A DNA stretch of 41,840 bases from contig CADCHW010000032.1 of the NCBI GenBank assembly GCA_902801245.1, forward strand, positions 1 to 41,840, written 5' to 3'. The DNA is from an uncultured Ruminococcus sp. GTDB lineage: Bacteria > Bacillota > Clostridia > Oscillospirales > Acutalibacteraceae. The notes under the pieces were generated by a model. It saw only the letters and a list, made by a program, of their open reading frames with translations, was not told the DNA's origin and ran no database searches. Shown here one piece after another: positions 31,269-39,881 of this stretch. Position 1 is the first letter of the stretch; the number at the start of each line of letters is the position of its first letter. A program made the position numbers and the translations under genes.

Positions 31269-32429
31269 TCAATCTTCTTCATCATCATCTTTTACAAACA
31301 GCTTAGGCTTAAACTTATCAACAATGGCAGGATTCTTTTCAACACCAATTCCCGAAGCATAATTCTTAAGGTAATCCGCAAAATCGTCACTCTTCATTTC
31401 CTCCAGAAGTGAGCTGCGTGAGTAACCTGTTTTGAGGTCATAAATTTCGGTTTCTGCCGAAGCGGTATCGGAAGTTTCCACAACGTCTGAGGAATCATCG
31501 TCTTCGTCATCGAGGAAATCGATAATATCATCGGTAACAGGCTTGTAAACCAGATAATAGATAGCGTCTTCACCCTCACCTGATTTTACAAACTCAGCCT
31601 GACCCTCTTTAAGATTATCCAGCGGAGCTGTAACAGCTTCTGTAAGAGTGCTGTCTTCCTTGTTATAAGAACCCGAATATGTGGGGTCGGAGGAAAGGTC
31701 GTAATCTTCCGTATACTTAAGAACAGCGTCCTTGTAGCTCTTTTTGTCATTGTTAATCATATCGGCATAAGCCTTGAAATTTTCCTCTGCCTTTTTAACT
31801 TCAGCGTCGCTCTTCGGAACAGCGTTGCCCTCGTCGTCGTAATCTGTCATACTAAGGCTGAAATAAGCATAGCCTGTGTACTTATCCTTATAGTACTCGA
31901 TAAGAGCGTCGTCCGAAACAGCTTCCGAGCCGTCCTTGCCGTAAAGGAATTCAAAAACCTTTTCCGACTTTGCGGGAGCTTCAACGTAGCAATAGTTAAA
32001 GCTTTCCTCGGAGATTCCGTACTTCTCGCAGGTCTGCTTCATAGTACTCCACACCTGACCTACATACGTTTCGGCAAGTGCCGTATCATCTGTATCAAGC
32101 TTAAGGTTATTTTTTTTGAAAATATCCTCAACAGCTACCATTTTCAAAGTATCCTCGTCTGCACTGTCAAGAGCGAACTGCTCGACTGTCTTGGTAACAT
32201 CTTTGTCGCTGTCGGTAACCTCCTCTTTAAGGATATCGTCAACCTCATCGGGAGTATCAACCATACCGTAAGCTTCATAGTAACCGTTCATAAGATTAAA
32301 AATGTAAGTGCCTGCCGAAAGAGAAACGTCCTTGGTTCTGTATGACCATGTCTGATCTCCGCAGCCCGAAAATGCGGCAAGCATTGCCACAGCAAGAGAA
32401 AATGCCGTAAGCTTTTTTAAATTCTCCAT
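31269..32429 (-). CDS. Lipoprotein, possible SurA/PrsA-like foldase
   Basis: A 386-aa lipoprotein with a lipobox AFSGC (Cys 23). The helical region after it (KEEVTDSDKDVTKTVEQFALDS, AETYVGQVWSTMKQTCEKYGISEESF, YYKDKYTGYAYFSLSM) resembles the N-terminal chaperone part of SurA/PrsA-type foldases. The part from about 215 to 300 could be a divergent parvulin domain (YTEDYDLSSDPTYSGSYNKEDSTLTEAV), but the typical catalytic residues are not clear. The C-terminal end is acidic. It probably helps folding of exported proteins, among them the repeat protein encoded downstream; this is inferred. Confidence 0.65.
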   Translation of the reverse strand: MENLKKLTAFSLAVAMLAAFSGCGDQTWSYRTKDVSLSAGTYIFNLMNGYYEAYGMVDTPDEVDDILKEEVTDSDKDVTKTVEQFALDSADEDTLKMVAVEDIFKKNNLKLDTDDTALAETYVGQVWSTMKQTCEKYGISEESFNYCYVEAPAKSEKVFEFLYGKDGSEAVSDDALIEYYKDKYTGYAYFSLSMTDYDDEGNAVPKSDAEVKKAEENFKAYADMINNDKKSYKDAVLKYTEDYDLSSDPTYSGSYNKEDSTLTEAVTAPLDNLKEGQAEFVKSGEGEDAIYYLVYKPVTDDIIDFLDDEDDDSSDVVETSDTASAETEIYDLKTGYSRSSLLEEMKSDDFADYLKNYASGIGVEKNPAIVDKFKPKLFVKDDDEED

Positions 32430-32527
32430 ATCATTGCATTCCTTTCTTTAAATAAAATTTAAGTAAATAAGTAGTCCACATTTTATTATACACAAAATCA
32501 ATCAATTTGTCTATACCAATTTTTGTT

Positions 32528-32583
32528 TTTTTTCGCACGTGTTTTTTCGCACGTGTTTTTTCGCACGTGTTTTTTCGCACGTG
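32528..32583. repeat. Four perfect 14-bp tandem repeats TTTTTTCGCACGTG
   Basis: Four exact units at 32528-32541, 32542-32555, 32556-32569 and 32570-32583, followed by AAGATAGTTTT. A single unit with the same downstream flank is at 26824-26837. Each unit has the palindrome CACGTG. The array lies upstream of the lipoprotein gene promoter region, in a 433-bp gap (32430-32862) whose remaining content is a dyad CCCGAC/GTCGGG at 32617-32643 and no evident gene. Confidence 0.85.
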
Positions 32584-32862
32584 AAGATAGTTTTATTTTA
32601 ACCCTTACTTCACGTACCCGACCGAAAGTTGATTTTAGTCGGGAGTTTTAAGCTCCTCTGTTATATTTGTGTTTAATCTGTCACAATTACCGACCAAAGT
32701 CAAATAAGGCAGTCGAACGCCCCCTACCGAAAGTTACTGTTAGAAAATATCCTTGATAATGCTGTCATAATTTTTTTAAAACTCCCAAAAAAAATCATTG
32801 TATTCTACAATAATTTATGATATACTGTTAATAAGAAAATCTTGAAACGAAGTGTGATAAAA

Positions 32863-33830
32863 ATGGCAAATAAAGACACAATCACAAAAGAATATATGCA
32901 GGATAACGCTACATTTGCGGATATATTTAATTATTATCTGTATAAAGGCAAGAAAGTAATCAATCCCGACAGCCTTACACAGCTTGATACAACCACAATT
33001 GTTTTGCCGTACGGAAAAGACGGAAGTACAGTACCTGTTCAAAAATATCGTGATGTACTTAAAAGTGCCACGGTTAAGCAGGACGGAAAAGTTGCGTACA
33101 TGTTGCTTGGAATTGAAAATCAATCTCAAATGCACTATGCAATGCCGCCAAGAACGATGTTGTATGATTCAATGCAATATATTACGCAGGTTGCCGCAAT
33201 AGACAAAGCTCATAAAAAGGACGGCGACAAGGCAAAGTCCGATGAATACTTATCGGGATTTCATGCCAATGATAAGATTCTGCCGGTAATTACGCTTACT
33301 GTGTATTTCGGTGCAGACGAATGGACTGCCCCGACAGACCTCCACAGTATGCTTGATGCAGATAAAGATTTGTTGAAGTATATCGACAATTATCATCTTC
33401 ATCTTATTCAGCCGGCAACAATGACCGAAGAGGATTTTGATAAGCTTGAATCGGAGCTGGGGCTGGTGTTTAAGTTTATCAAGAACTCAAAAAACAAAAA
33501 GGAACTGTGTGAGATTGTCGAAAACGACAATAAATACAAAAAAGTTTCAAAGAGAACAGCCGATCTGATTAATACGGTAACAAATTCAAATCTGAATTTT
33601 TCACAAGATAGAGAGGGAGATGTTGATATGTGTCAAGCTATCAGAGATTTGAGAAATGAAGCTATAGCAGAGGGTGAAATTAAAGGTGAAAAGAAAGGTA
33701 TAGAGAAAGGTATTTAAAAATTGTGAAGAATTTAATTGCTCTTGGAAGTATTTCTTTTGAAGAAATTGCCAAAGTTACAGGTCTTACACTTGAAGAGGTT
33801 CAGTCGCTTGCAAATGAGAATACTATCTAA
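32863..33830 (+). pseudogene. Rpn family recombination-promoting nuclease, C-terminal frameshift
   Basis: The frame from ATG 32863 encodes a PD-(D/E)XK nuclease of the Rpn/YhgA-like transposase_31 group: FADIFNYYLYKGKKVI at the start and LLGIENQSQMHYAMPPRTMLYDS, which carries the E-X-Q active-site pair. It stops at 33717 in IEGEKKGIEKGI-type repeats. One base further out of frame the reading continues as RYLKIVKNLIALGSISFEEIAKVTGLTLEEVQSLANENTI (in pieces) to 33830, the normal C-terminal helix pair. A one-base loss near 33708-33711 explains this. The nuclease core is complete, so a shortened but active protein is possible. Confidence 0.75.
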
Positions 33831-33860
33831 TTATCTTTTAAAGTAAAACAAACAATTAAA

Positions 33861-33897
33861 ATACACTGTCATTCAATAAAATGACAGTGTATTTTTG
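33861..33897. terminator. Bidirectional terminator between the Rpn gene and hflX
   Basis: ATACACTGTCAT (33861-33872) and ATGACAGTGTAT (33881-33892) form a perfect 12-bp stem with T-runs on both strands. Confidence 0.85.
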
Positions 33898-34031
33898 TTT
33901 AACGCTATTTAAATATTAATACTCGTTTATTGCAGTCTTGCCAAAGTAACGTATTTATACCCTATAGTAAAACTAATAACATTATTTTAAAAATACCGAC
34001 CACCCAAAACTCAATAATTACGCATTATAAA

Positions 34032-35282
34032 TTATTCTGTCACATATTCCCTAACCTTATTGTACAGCACCTCGTCAACAATTCCCTCAACAGCCAAACC
34101 CTCGGCGGTGTACTCTTCGGAAATAAGCGTTCCGTCACGGCGAATCTCCGCCGAAAGTCCGACTTTCGAGAACGGCAGAAGAAGTTTAACTCTCTTTACC
34201 CTGACAGGCAGATTATTTTCAATTGCCGTTAGAAGTTCGTCAATACCCTCTCCCTTTTTCGCACTTATATGAACGGCATTTGAAACATTCGGGATAAAGC
34301 CGTTATCTTGAACCAAATCACTTTTATTGAACACCGTTACAATCGGAGTATCGGAACAGCCAAGACTTTCCAGCAAATCTCGTGTAACTTCAAGATGAAG
34401 CAAAGCTTCGTCGCTTGACGCATCGCACACATTCAGGATAATATCGGCAGTCGCAGCCTCTTCAAGCGTGGAACGGAAAGCCTTTACAAGGTGGTGCGGA
34501 AGTCTGCGGACAAGTCCTACAGTATCGATAAGCATAACCGTCACGCCGTTTGGCAGTTTCAATGCACGTGAGGTCGGGTCGAGCGTTGCGAAAAGCTGGT
34601 CTTTTTCAAGCACTCCGGCATCAGTCAAATAATTCATAAGAGTTGATTTTCCGGCATTAGTGTAACCGACTATTGCAGTTGTTATAATACCGTCCTTTTT
34701 CCTGCGTTTTCTGAGCTGTTCACGGTGACGTTCAATTTCACTCAGCTGTTCTTTTAAAGCATCTATTTTCCGTCTGATATGACGTTTGTCCGTTTCGAGC
34801 TTGCTCTCGCCCGGACCTCTCGTTCCTATTCCTCCGCCCAGCCTTGACATCTGAACTCCCTTGCCCGTAAGTCTTGGCAGCATATATCTGAGCTGTGCTA
34901 TTTCAACTTGCAGCTTACCCTCTTTTGAGTTTGCACGCAATGCGAAGATATCCAGTATAAGCATTGTGCGGTCAATAACTCTAACGTCTGTTGCATCTTC
35001 AATATTTGTAATCTGATTCGGTGTAAGCTCGCTGTCGGCTATAATCAAATCAACCTCTTGATTTTGACATATTTCCACCAGTTCTTCAAGTCTGCCCGTG
35101 CCTATATACGTTGCGGAAACAGGCTTTTCAAGCTTCTGTATAACAGAACCGACAACCTCCGCACCGGCACTTTCCGCAAGTGCGTACAGCTCGGACATTG
35201 AGCTTTCGGCATCAAATTCACCGTTGTCAACGCTTATTAAAAATGCTCTCTGGGGTCTTATTTCATTTTCGTAGTATTCCAT
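34032..35282 (-). CDS. hflX: GTPase HflX
   Basis: HflX is a ribosome-binding GTPase that splits stalled 70S ribosomes after stress. The 416-aa protein has the N-terminal HflX domain (SATYIGTGRLEEL, DLIIADSELTPNQ, RVIDRTMLILDIFALRA), the glycine-rich linker MSRLGGGIGTRGPGE, a coiled coil, and a G domain with GYTNAGKST (206-214), DTVGLVRRLPHHL and NKSD. Length is normal. GCGTAAT-type repeats follow its stop codon. Confidence 0.95.
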   Translation of the reverse strand: MEYYENEIRPQRAFLISVDNGEFDAESSMSELYALAESAGAEVVGSVIQKLEKPVSATYIGTGRLEELVEICQNQEVDLIIADSELTPNQITNIEDATDVRVIDRTMLILDIFALRANSKEGKLQVEIAQLRYMLPRLTGKGVQMSRLGGGIGTRGPGESKLETDKRHIRRKIDALKEQLSEIERHREQLRKRRKKDGIITTAIVGYTNAGKSTLMNYLTDAGVLEKDQLFATLDPTSRALKLPNGVTVMLIDTVGLVRRLPHHLVKAFRSTLEEAATADIILNVCDASSDEALLHLEVTRDLLESLGCSDTPIVTVFNKSDLVQDNGFIPNVSNAVHISAKKGEGIDELLTAIENNLPVRVKRVKLLLPFSKVGLSAEIRRDGTLISEEYTAEGLAVEGIVDEVLYNKVREYVTE

Positions 35283-35413
35283 TTTTTATTATCCTTTCAG
35301 TTTTATCCGGACAACGCCGAATGAAAATCGCATTTTAACCTTTTTCTTTCAGTAAGTCTGCGGCTCTGTTTCTTGGGTTGTTGACTATAATATTATTCTT
35401 TCTTCTTTATTCT

Positions 35414-35821
35414 TCATTCTCTATTCTTTAATTCTGCGTTATATCCTGCTTTTGCGATTATGCTGCATAATTCCTTTGTATCTCTTTCGGTCTTTGAATA
35501 AATCTTAGCCGTGCCGCTGCTCAGGTCAACCTTTGCCCAGACACCGTCAAGAGAATTAAGAGTATTTTCAACCCTGCGTGTACAGTTTTCGCATGTCATT
35601 CCGCCTATGATCAGTACGACCGAATACGGGTAATGTGATTTGTTTCGGTCTTTAACGGCTATTCTCTTCTCCGATTTCTCAAACTCTCCGCAGCAGCCGC
35701 CGCACTCGGAACAATTACCGCAGCAGCCGCCCCCCTTTTTATGACTGCGAACACACACTGCAAATGCCCGAACCAACACCGCACCTATAATAATAAGCAG
35801 AATAACATCAATACCATTCAC
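35414..35821 (-). CDS. FeoB-associated Cys-rich protein fused to a heavy-metal (HMA) domain
   Basis: A 135-aa protein. Residues 4-24 form a membrane helix, followed by a basic and Cys/Gly-rich stretch (GGGCCGNCSECGGCCGEF) as in FeoB-associated Cys-rich membrane proteins. From residue 68 comes a heavy-metal-associated domain with GMTCENC (CXXC) and a ferredoxin-like fold ending ELCSIIAKAGYNA. The HMA part usually binds copper or zinc; its fusion here suggests metal handling at the inner side of the FeoB pore. The start is GTG at 35821, directly after the feoB TGA, with AGGAGTG upstream, so the two are translationally coupled. Confidence 0.8.
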   Translation of the reverse strand: MNGIDVILLIIIGAVLVRAFAVCVRSHKKGGGCCGNCSECGGCCGEFEKSEKRIAVKDRNKSHYPYSVVLIIGGMTCENCTRRVENTLNSLDGVWAKVDLSSGTAKIYSKTERDTKELCSIIAKAGYNAELKNRE

Positions 35822-38170
35822 TCAGACCACTCCTATCATAAGCCCTATCAGATGAACAAACAGAGAAAATATCCATGCCACAACGCACTGCCAAACTACC
35901 AACGCAAATGCCCACTTGCCGCCCAGTTCTCTCTTCACCGAAGCAACAGCCGCAACACACGGAGTATACAGCAATGAAAATACAAGTAATGAAGCCGCCG
36001 ATAAAGATGTCATTGTACTTGTCACTCCGCCCGTATACAGAATTTCGAGGGTAGAAACAACACTTTCCTTTGCCATAAATCCGCTCACAAGCGAAACTCC
36101 TATTCTCCAATCACCCAATCCTATCGGCTTTAAAATCGGCGAAATAACACCTGCCGCAAGTGCGAGAATACTGTTTTCGGCATCGTCAACCATATTCATA
36201 TGTAAATCAAAGCTCTGCAAGAACCACACTGCAACAGTCGCAATAAGAATTACGGAAAAGGCTTTTTGTAAAAAGTCCTTAGCTTTTTCCCAGAGAAGCT
36301 GGAGAACATTTTTCGCACCCGGCAATCTGTAATTAGGAAGTTCCATTACAAACGGCACAGCCTCACCCTTAAACATTGTACCCTTGTAAAGAAATGCAGC
36401 GAGAATTCCTGCGAAAATTCCCAGCAGATACAAACCCAGCATAATAAGTCCGCCGTGTTCGGGGAAGAATGCGTCAACGAAAAATGCGTAAATAGGCAGC
36501 TTTGCTGTACAGCTCATAAACGGTGTAAGTAAAATTGTCATTTTTCTGTCACGTTCACTGGGCAATGTTCTTGTTGCCATAACGGCAGGCACGGAACAGC
36601 CGAAGCCTATCAAAAGCGGAACAATACTTCTTCCCGAAAGTCCGATTTTTCTCAGCAGCTTATCCATAAAGAACGCAACACGAGCTATATATCCGCTGTC
36701 CTCAAGAAGCGAGAGGAAGAAAAACAACGTTATAATAATCGGAAGGAAACTCAGCACACTGCCCACTCCTGCAAATATACCGTCTATTATAAGACTGTGA
36801 ATTGCATCGTTGACATTTGCATTTGTAAGGGCGGTATCGGCAAGCTGGGTCAAAGCATCTATGCCCGTTTCAAGAAGTTCCTGCAAAAACGCACCTATTA
36901 CGTTGAACGTCAGCCAGAACACAAGCCCCATAATACAGACGAATGCAGGAATAGCCGTATATTTACCCGTAAGGATTTTATCGATTTTCTTACTCCTGAT
37001 ATGCTCCTTGCTCTCCTGCGGTTTGGAAACTGTTTCGCCGCAAAGCTTCATTATGAAGTTGAAACGCATATCGGCAATAGCCGCACTTCTGTCAAGACCT
37101 CTCTCTTTTTCCATTTGCTTTATGATATGCTCCATAGCTTCGCTTTCGTTGCTGTCAAGGTCAAGCTGTGCCGTAATAAGATTATCTCCCTCGATAACTT
37201 TGTTAGCTGCAAAGCGTATGGGAAGTTCGGCTTTCTCTGCGTGGTCTTCGATAAGATGTGCTATTCCGTGCAGACATCTGTGAACCGCACCCCCGTGTGC
37301 TGTCTTGTCGCAAAAGTCTTGACGGACGGGCTTTTCCTGATAATACGCAACGTGAACGGCATGCTCCACAAGCTCCTCGATACCCTCGTTTTTCGCCGCT
37401 GATATCGGAACAACGGGAACGCCTAAAAGTGTTTCCATTGCATTTACATCTATGCTGCCGCCGTTAGAGGTGAGTTCGTCCATCATATTGAGTGCGACTA
37501 CCATAGGGATATTCATTTCAAGCAGCTGCATAGTAAGATAAAGATTTCGCTCGATATTAGTTACATCTACGATATTGATAATTGCATGAGGTTTCTCGTT
37601 AAGCACAAAGTTACGTGAAACTATCTCTTCACTGCTGTAGGGTGACATTGAATAAATACCGGGCAAGTCGGTTATTTTCGTATTCGGGTGACCTTTTATT
37701 GCACCGTCCTTGCGGTCAACCGTCACACCGGGAAAATTTCCGACATGCTGATTTGCACCCGTAAGGCGGTTGAACAGAGTCGTTTTGCCGCTGTTTTGAT
37801 TTCCCACTAATGCGAATGTCATAACAGTGCCTTCGGGGAGGGGAGTTCCGCTGCCCTTTGGGTGAAATTTACCGCCCTCGCCAAGACCGGGGTGTTCCGT
37901 TTTCTTTTTGGAGTATTTCTTTTTGATCTCGGTCTTTTTTCCGTCAATAGACGATACTTCGATTTGCTCCGCATCTGCCAAACGCAGAGTAAGCTCGTAA
38001 CCGTGAAGACGAAGCTCGACAGGATCGCCCATAGGTGCGTATTTTACAACTGTAATTTCCGTTCCGGGAATTATACCCATATCGAGAAAATGCTGTCTTA
38101 AAGCACCGTTGCCGCCAAGCTTTTCGACTTTGACAGTTTCTCCTATTTTTGTTTCCTTTAGTGTTGCCAT
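35822..38170 (-). CDS. feoB: Ferrous iron transporter FeoB with N-terminal FeoA domain
   Basis: FeoB imports Fe(II) and is the main iron uptake route of many anaerobes. The 782-aa protein has a FeoA-type SH3 domain at 1-75 (ETVKVEKLGGNGALRQHFLDMGIIPGTEI), a basic linker, then the G domain (GNQNSGKTT at 123-131, FPGVTVD, DLPGIYS, NMMD), a helical GDI-like region and the membrane core from about 395 (two FeoB Gate/nucleoside-recognition repeats: FFLSLLEDSGYIARVAFFMDKLL, IGFGCSVPAVMATRTL). FeoA and FeoB are separate in many species; the fusion is common in Clostridia. Own promoter and AAAGGAG upstream. Confidence 0.96.
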   Translation of the reverse strand: MATLKETKIGETVKVEKLGGNGALRQHFLDMGIIPGTEITVVKYAPMGDPVELRLHGYELTLRLADAEQIEVSSIDGKKTEIKKKYSKKKTEHPGLGEGGKFHPKGSGTPLPEGTVMTFALVGNQNSGKTTLFNRLTGANQHVGNFPGVTVDRKDGAIKGHPNTKITDLPGIYSMSPYSSEEIVSRNFVLNEKPHAIINIVDVTNIERNLYLTMQLLEMNIPMVVALNMMDELTSNGGSIDVNAMETLLGVPVVPISAAKNEGIEELVEHAVHVAYYQEKPVRQDFCDKTAHGGAVHRCLHGIAHLIEDHAEKAELPIRFAANKVIEGDNLITAQLDLDSNESEAMEHIIKQMEKERGLDRSAAIADMRFNFIMKLCGETVSKPQESKEHIRSKKIDKILTGKYTAIPAFVCIMGLVFWLTFNVIGAFLQELLETGIDALTQLADTALTNANVNDAIHSLIIDGIFAGVGSVLSFLPIIITLFFFLSLLEDSGYIARVAFFMDKLLRKIGLSGRSIVPLLIGFGCSVPAVMATRTLPSERDRKMTILLTPFMSCTAKLPIYAFFVDAFFPEHGGLIMLGLYLLGIFAGILAAFLYKGTMFKGEAVPFVMELPNYRLPGAKNVLQLLWEKAKDFLQKAFSVILIATVAVWFLQSFDLHMNMVDDAENSILALAAGVISPILKPIGLGDWRIGVSLVSGFMAKESVVSTLEILYTGGVTSTMTSLSAASLLVFSLLYTPCVAAVASVKRELGGKWAFALVVWQCVVAWIFSLFVHLIGLMIGVV

Positions 38171-38203
38171 ATTTTTCTCCTTTAAACATAATTACAATTT
38201 AAA

Positions 38204-38255
38204 AATAACGTTTATGTTATTGCTATATTATAGCATTTTTCGCTACAAAATTCAA
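38204..38255 (-). promoter_or_regulatory. feoB promoter with two dyads
   Basis: On the - strand TTGAAT (38250-38255) and TATAAT (38227-38232) are 17 bp apart. A perfect 15-bp palindrome TGCTATA-A-TATAGCA covers the -10 (38221-38235), and a second dyad AATAAC-GTTTAT-GTTATT (38204-38221) lies over the start site. Either could be an iron-dependent (Fur/DtxR-like) operator; neither is a textbook Fur box. Confidence 0.55.
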
Positions 38256-38393
38256 ATTATTAAATACAAATTTTCAAATTTTTTCCGTCAAAAAGGAATA
38301 TAATCTGCACGACTGCTTAATACATAATTATTGTTTTTTTGGTTGGCAGGAAATTAAATTGAAATGGCGAGTAACCGTACGTCAAAATATTCT

Positions 38394-39593
38394 TTATTCT
38401 CTATTATTTATTACCATTGCTTTATAAAAATCATTTCCGCATCTCTGAACATTTGGAGTAAGCAAGCCATATAAATCGGAAGCTCTCAAATCAATCTCAA
38501 AAATCTTCTTTCCCATATCGTCAAGCTTTTTCATATCCTTTGCAGGCGACATAATCACAGGGAGAGAAGCGGATTTTTTCATTAATTTTAGTATTTCCGT
38601 TCCCCGATCGTTAAATGCAAGCACACGAATATATTTCGGTTCAAGGCTTGAAATATCCTTTGTAATACCGAGATATGCACAAGCTATAATACGGCTTAAA
38701 CGTGCGTGAGTGTAGCGTTTGCACTTCACGGCGGCTATAATATCCAAAACGGAATTATTCTCCCTAACGGCTTTGACAAGCCTGTTTTCAAGCCCCTCCG
38801 TGACATCGGGTATATTTGCAAAATCCTCCGCCGTCATACGTCTTAGGACAGTCATAATTCCACGGCTGTTATTTTTGTACTCTCCGGGACATTCTCCGAG
38901 CGTTATACATTCGGATATAATTTCTTCGGTTGTATCGGGGATAAATTTTTTATAGGAACTATCACCCTTTAATATCATTTCACGCACGGCGGAAGCGGAC
39001 GCAAATTCATTGTCTGTTTGCATTGAACCGTGCATTGCACCGACACGCTCTACGGCAAACGGATTTATATTACTATTAATATTGTCAAGTGCCTTAATAT
39101 ATTCAATTGCCAATGTATTGTTTGGATTTCTTAAAATATCGGAGATATTGTCACTGCTTTGCGAAACATCTTCGACAGCCGCCTGCATTGCCCTTGGGTG
39201 ACTGTAACCCTGTTTGAGATATTGCTTACATAGTGTTTCAACCTCACCGCTTTGGGTAATAATATTAACGGCTCTTTTTAACATTGAGATATCTCCGCAT
39301 TCCGCACCGAATGCAAGCTCATCTACACAGCCGCATTTATCGAGTGTTTGAACAGCACCAAATGCGAATTTTTCCGCACTTGCCGCAGCGTAAATTTGGG
39401 GAAGTTCGATTACAAGGTCAACTCCGCCTAGGACTGCCGCTTTGGCACGGTTATATTTATCGAGAACTGCACAATTGCCACGCTGGAGAAAATTTCCTCC
39501 CATAATGGATATGATATGACGGGATTTTTGTATAAGGTATTTGTGACCGTTGTGAAACGGATTGTATTCACTGATTATTGCGGTTGATTTCAT
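38394..39593 (-). CDS. tmcAL: tRNA(Met) cytidine acetate ligase
   Basis: TmcAL (formerly YlbM) makes N4-acetylcytidine at the wobble base of elongator tRNA-Met, using acetate and ATP. The 399-aa protein starts MKSTAIISEYNPFHNGHKYLI, with the nucleotidyltransferase motif HNGH (14-17), and has MGGNFLQRGNCAVLDKYNRAKAAVLGGVDLVIELP and a C-terminal helical domain. Acetate kinase is encoded divergently next to it, which is a curious but probably chance link through acetate. Confidence 0.92.
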   Translation of the reverse strand: MKSTAIISEYNPFHNGHKYLIQKSRHIISIMGGNFLQRGNCAVLDKYNRAKAAVLGGVDLVIELPQIYAAASAEKFAFGAVQTLDKCGCVDELAFGAECGDISMLKRAVNIITQSGEVETLCKQYLKQGYSHPRAMQAAVEDVSQSSDNISDILRNPNNTLAIEYIKALDNINSNINPFAVERVGAMHGSMQTDNEFASASAVREMILKGDSSYKKFIPDTTEEIISECITLGECPGEYKNNSRGIMTVLRRMTAEDFANIPDVTEGLENRLVKAVRENNSVLDIIAAVKCKRYTHARLSRIIACAYLGITKDISSLEPKYIRVLAFNDRGTEILKLMKKSASLPVIMSPAKDMKKLDDMGKKIFEIDLRASDLYGLLTPNVQRCGNDFYKAMVINNRE

Positions 39594-39621
39594 AATATAA
39601 CACCTCTAAATTTAATGCGGC

Positions 39622-39636
39622 GGACAACGTCCGCAG
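39622..39636. repeat. Short palindromic repeat GCGGACAACGTCCGC
   Basis: A 15-bp palindrome with the same flanks (CG before, AGGAA after) is found at 22984-22998. The matching block is 22 bp long. REP-like; no other content is seen in the 39594-39764 stretch. Confidence 0.5.
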
Positions 39637-39764
39637 GAAACAAATTGATATTGATTTTATTTTTGTTATTTTGCTATTGATAGTTTATTTTTGCCAATGG
39701 TGATTTGATTTCCTTTTGCTCAAGTTCATTTTAAGAAAAAATTCTATAAATTTTGTAATAAATA

Positions 39765-39793
39765 TTGAAATTTATTTCTTATTGTACTATTAT
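39765..39793 (+). promoter_or_regulatory. ackA promoter
   Basis: TTGAAA (39765-39770) and TATTAT (39788-39793) are 17 bp apart, giving a leader of about 80 nt. Confidence 0.5.
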
Positions 39794-39881
39794 ATAATAT
39801 GTCAAAGTATGTTTCAAGTAATTTTTACAAAACGAACGTGAATTGAAACAAATTTATAAAAACAAAAGGAGCTAATTTAAA

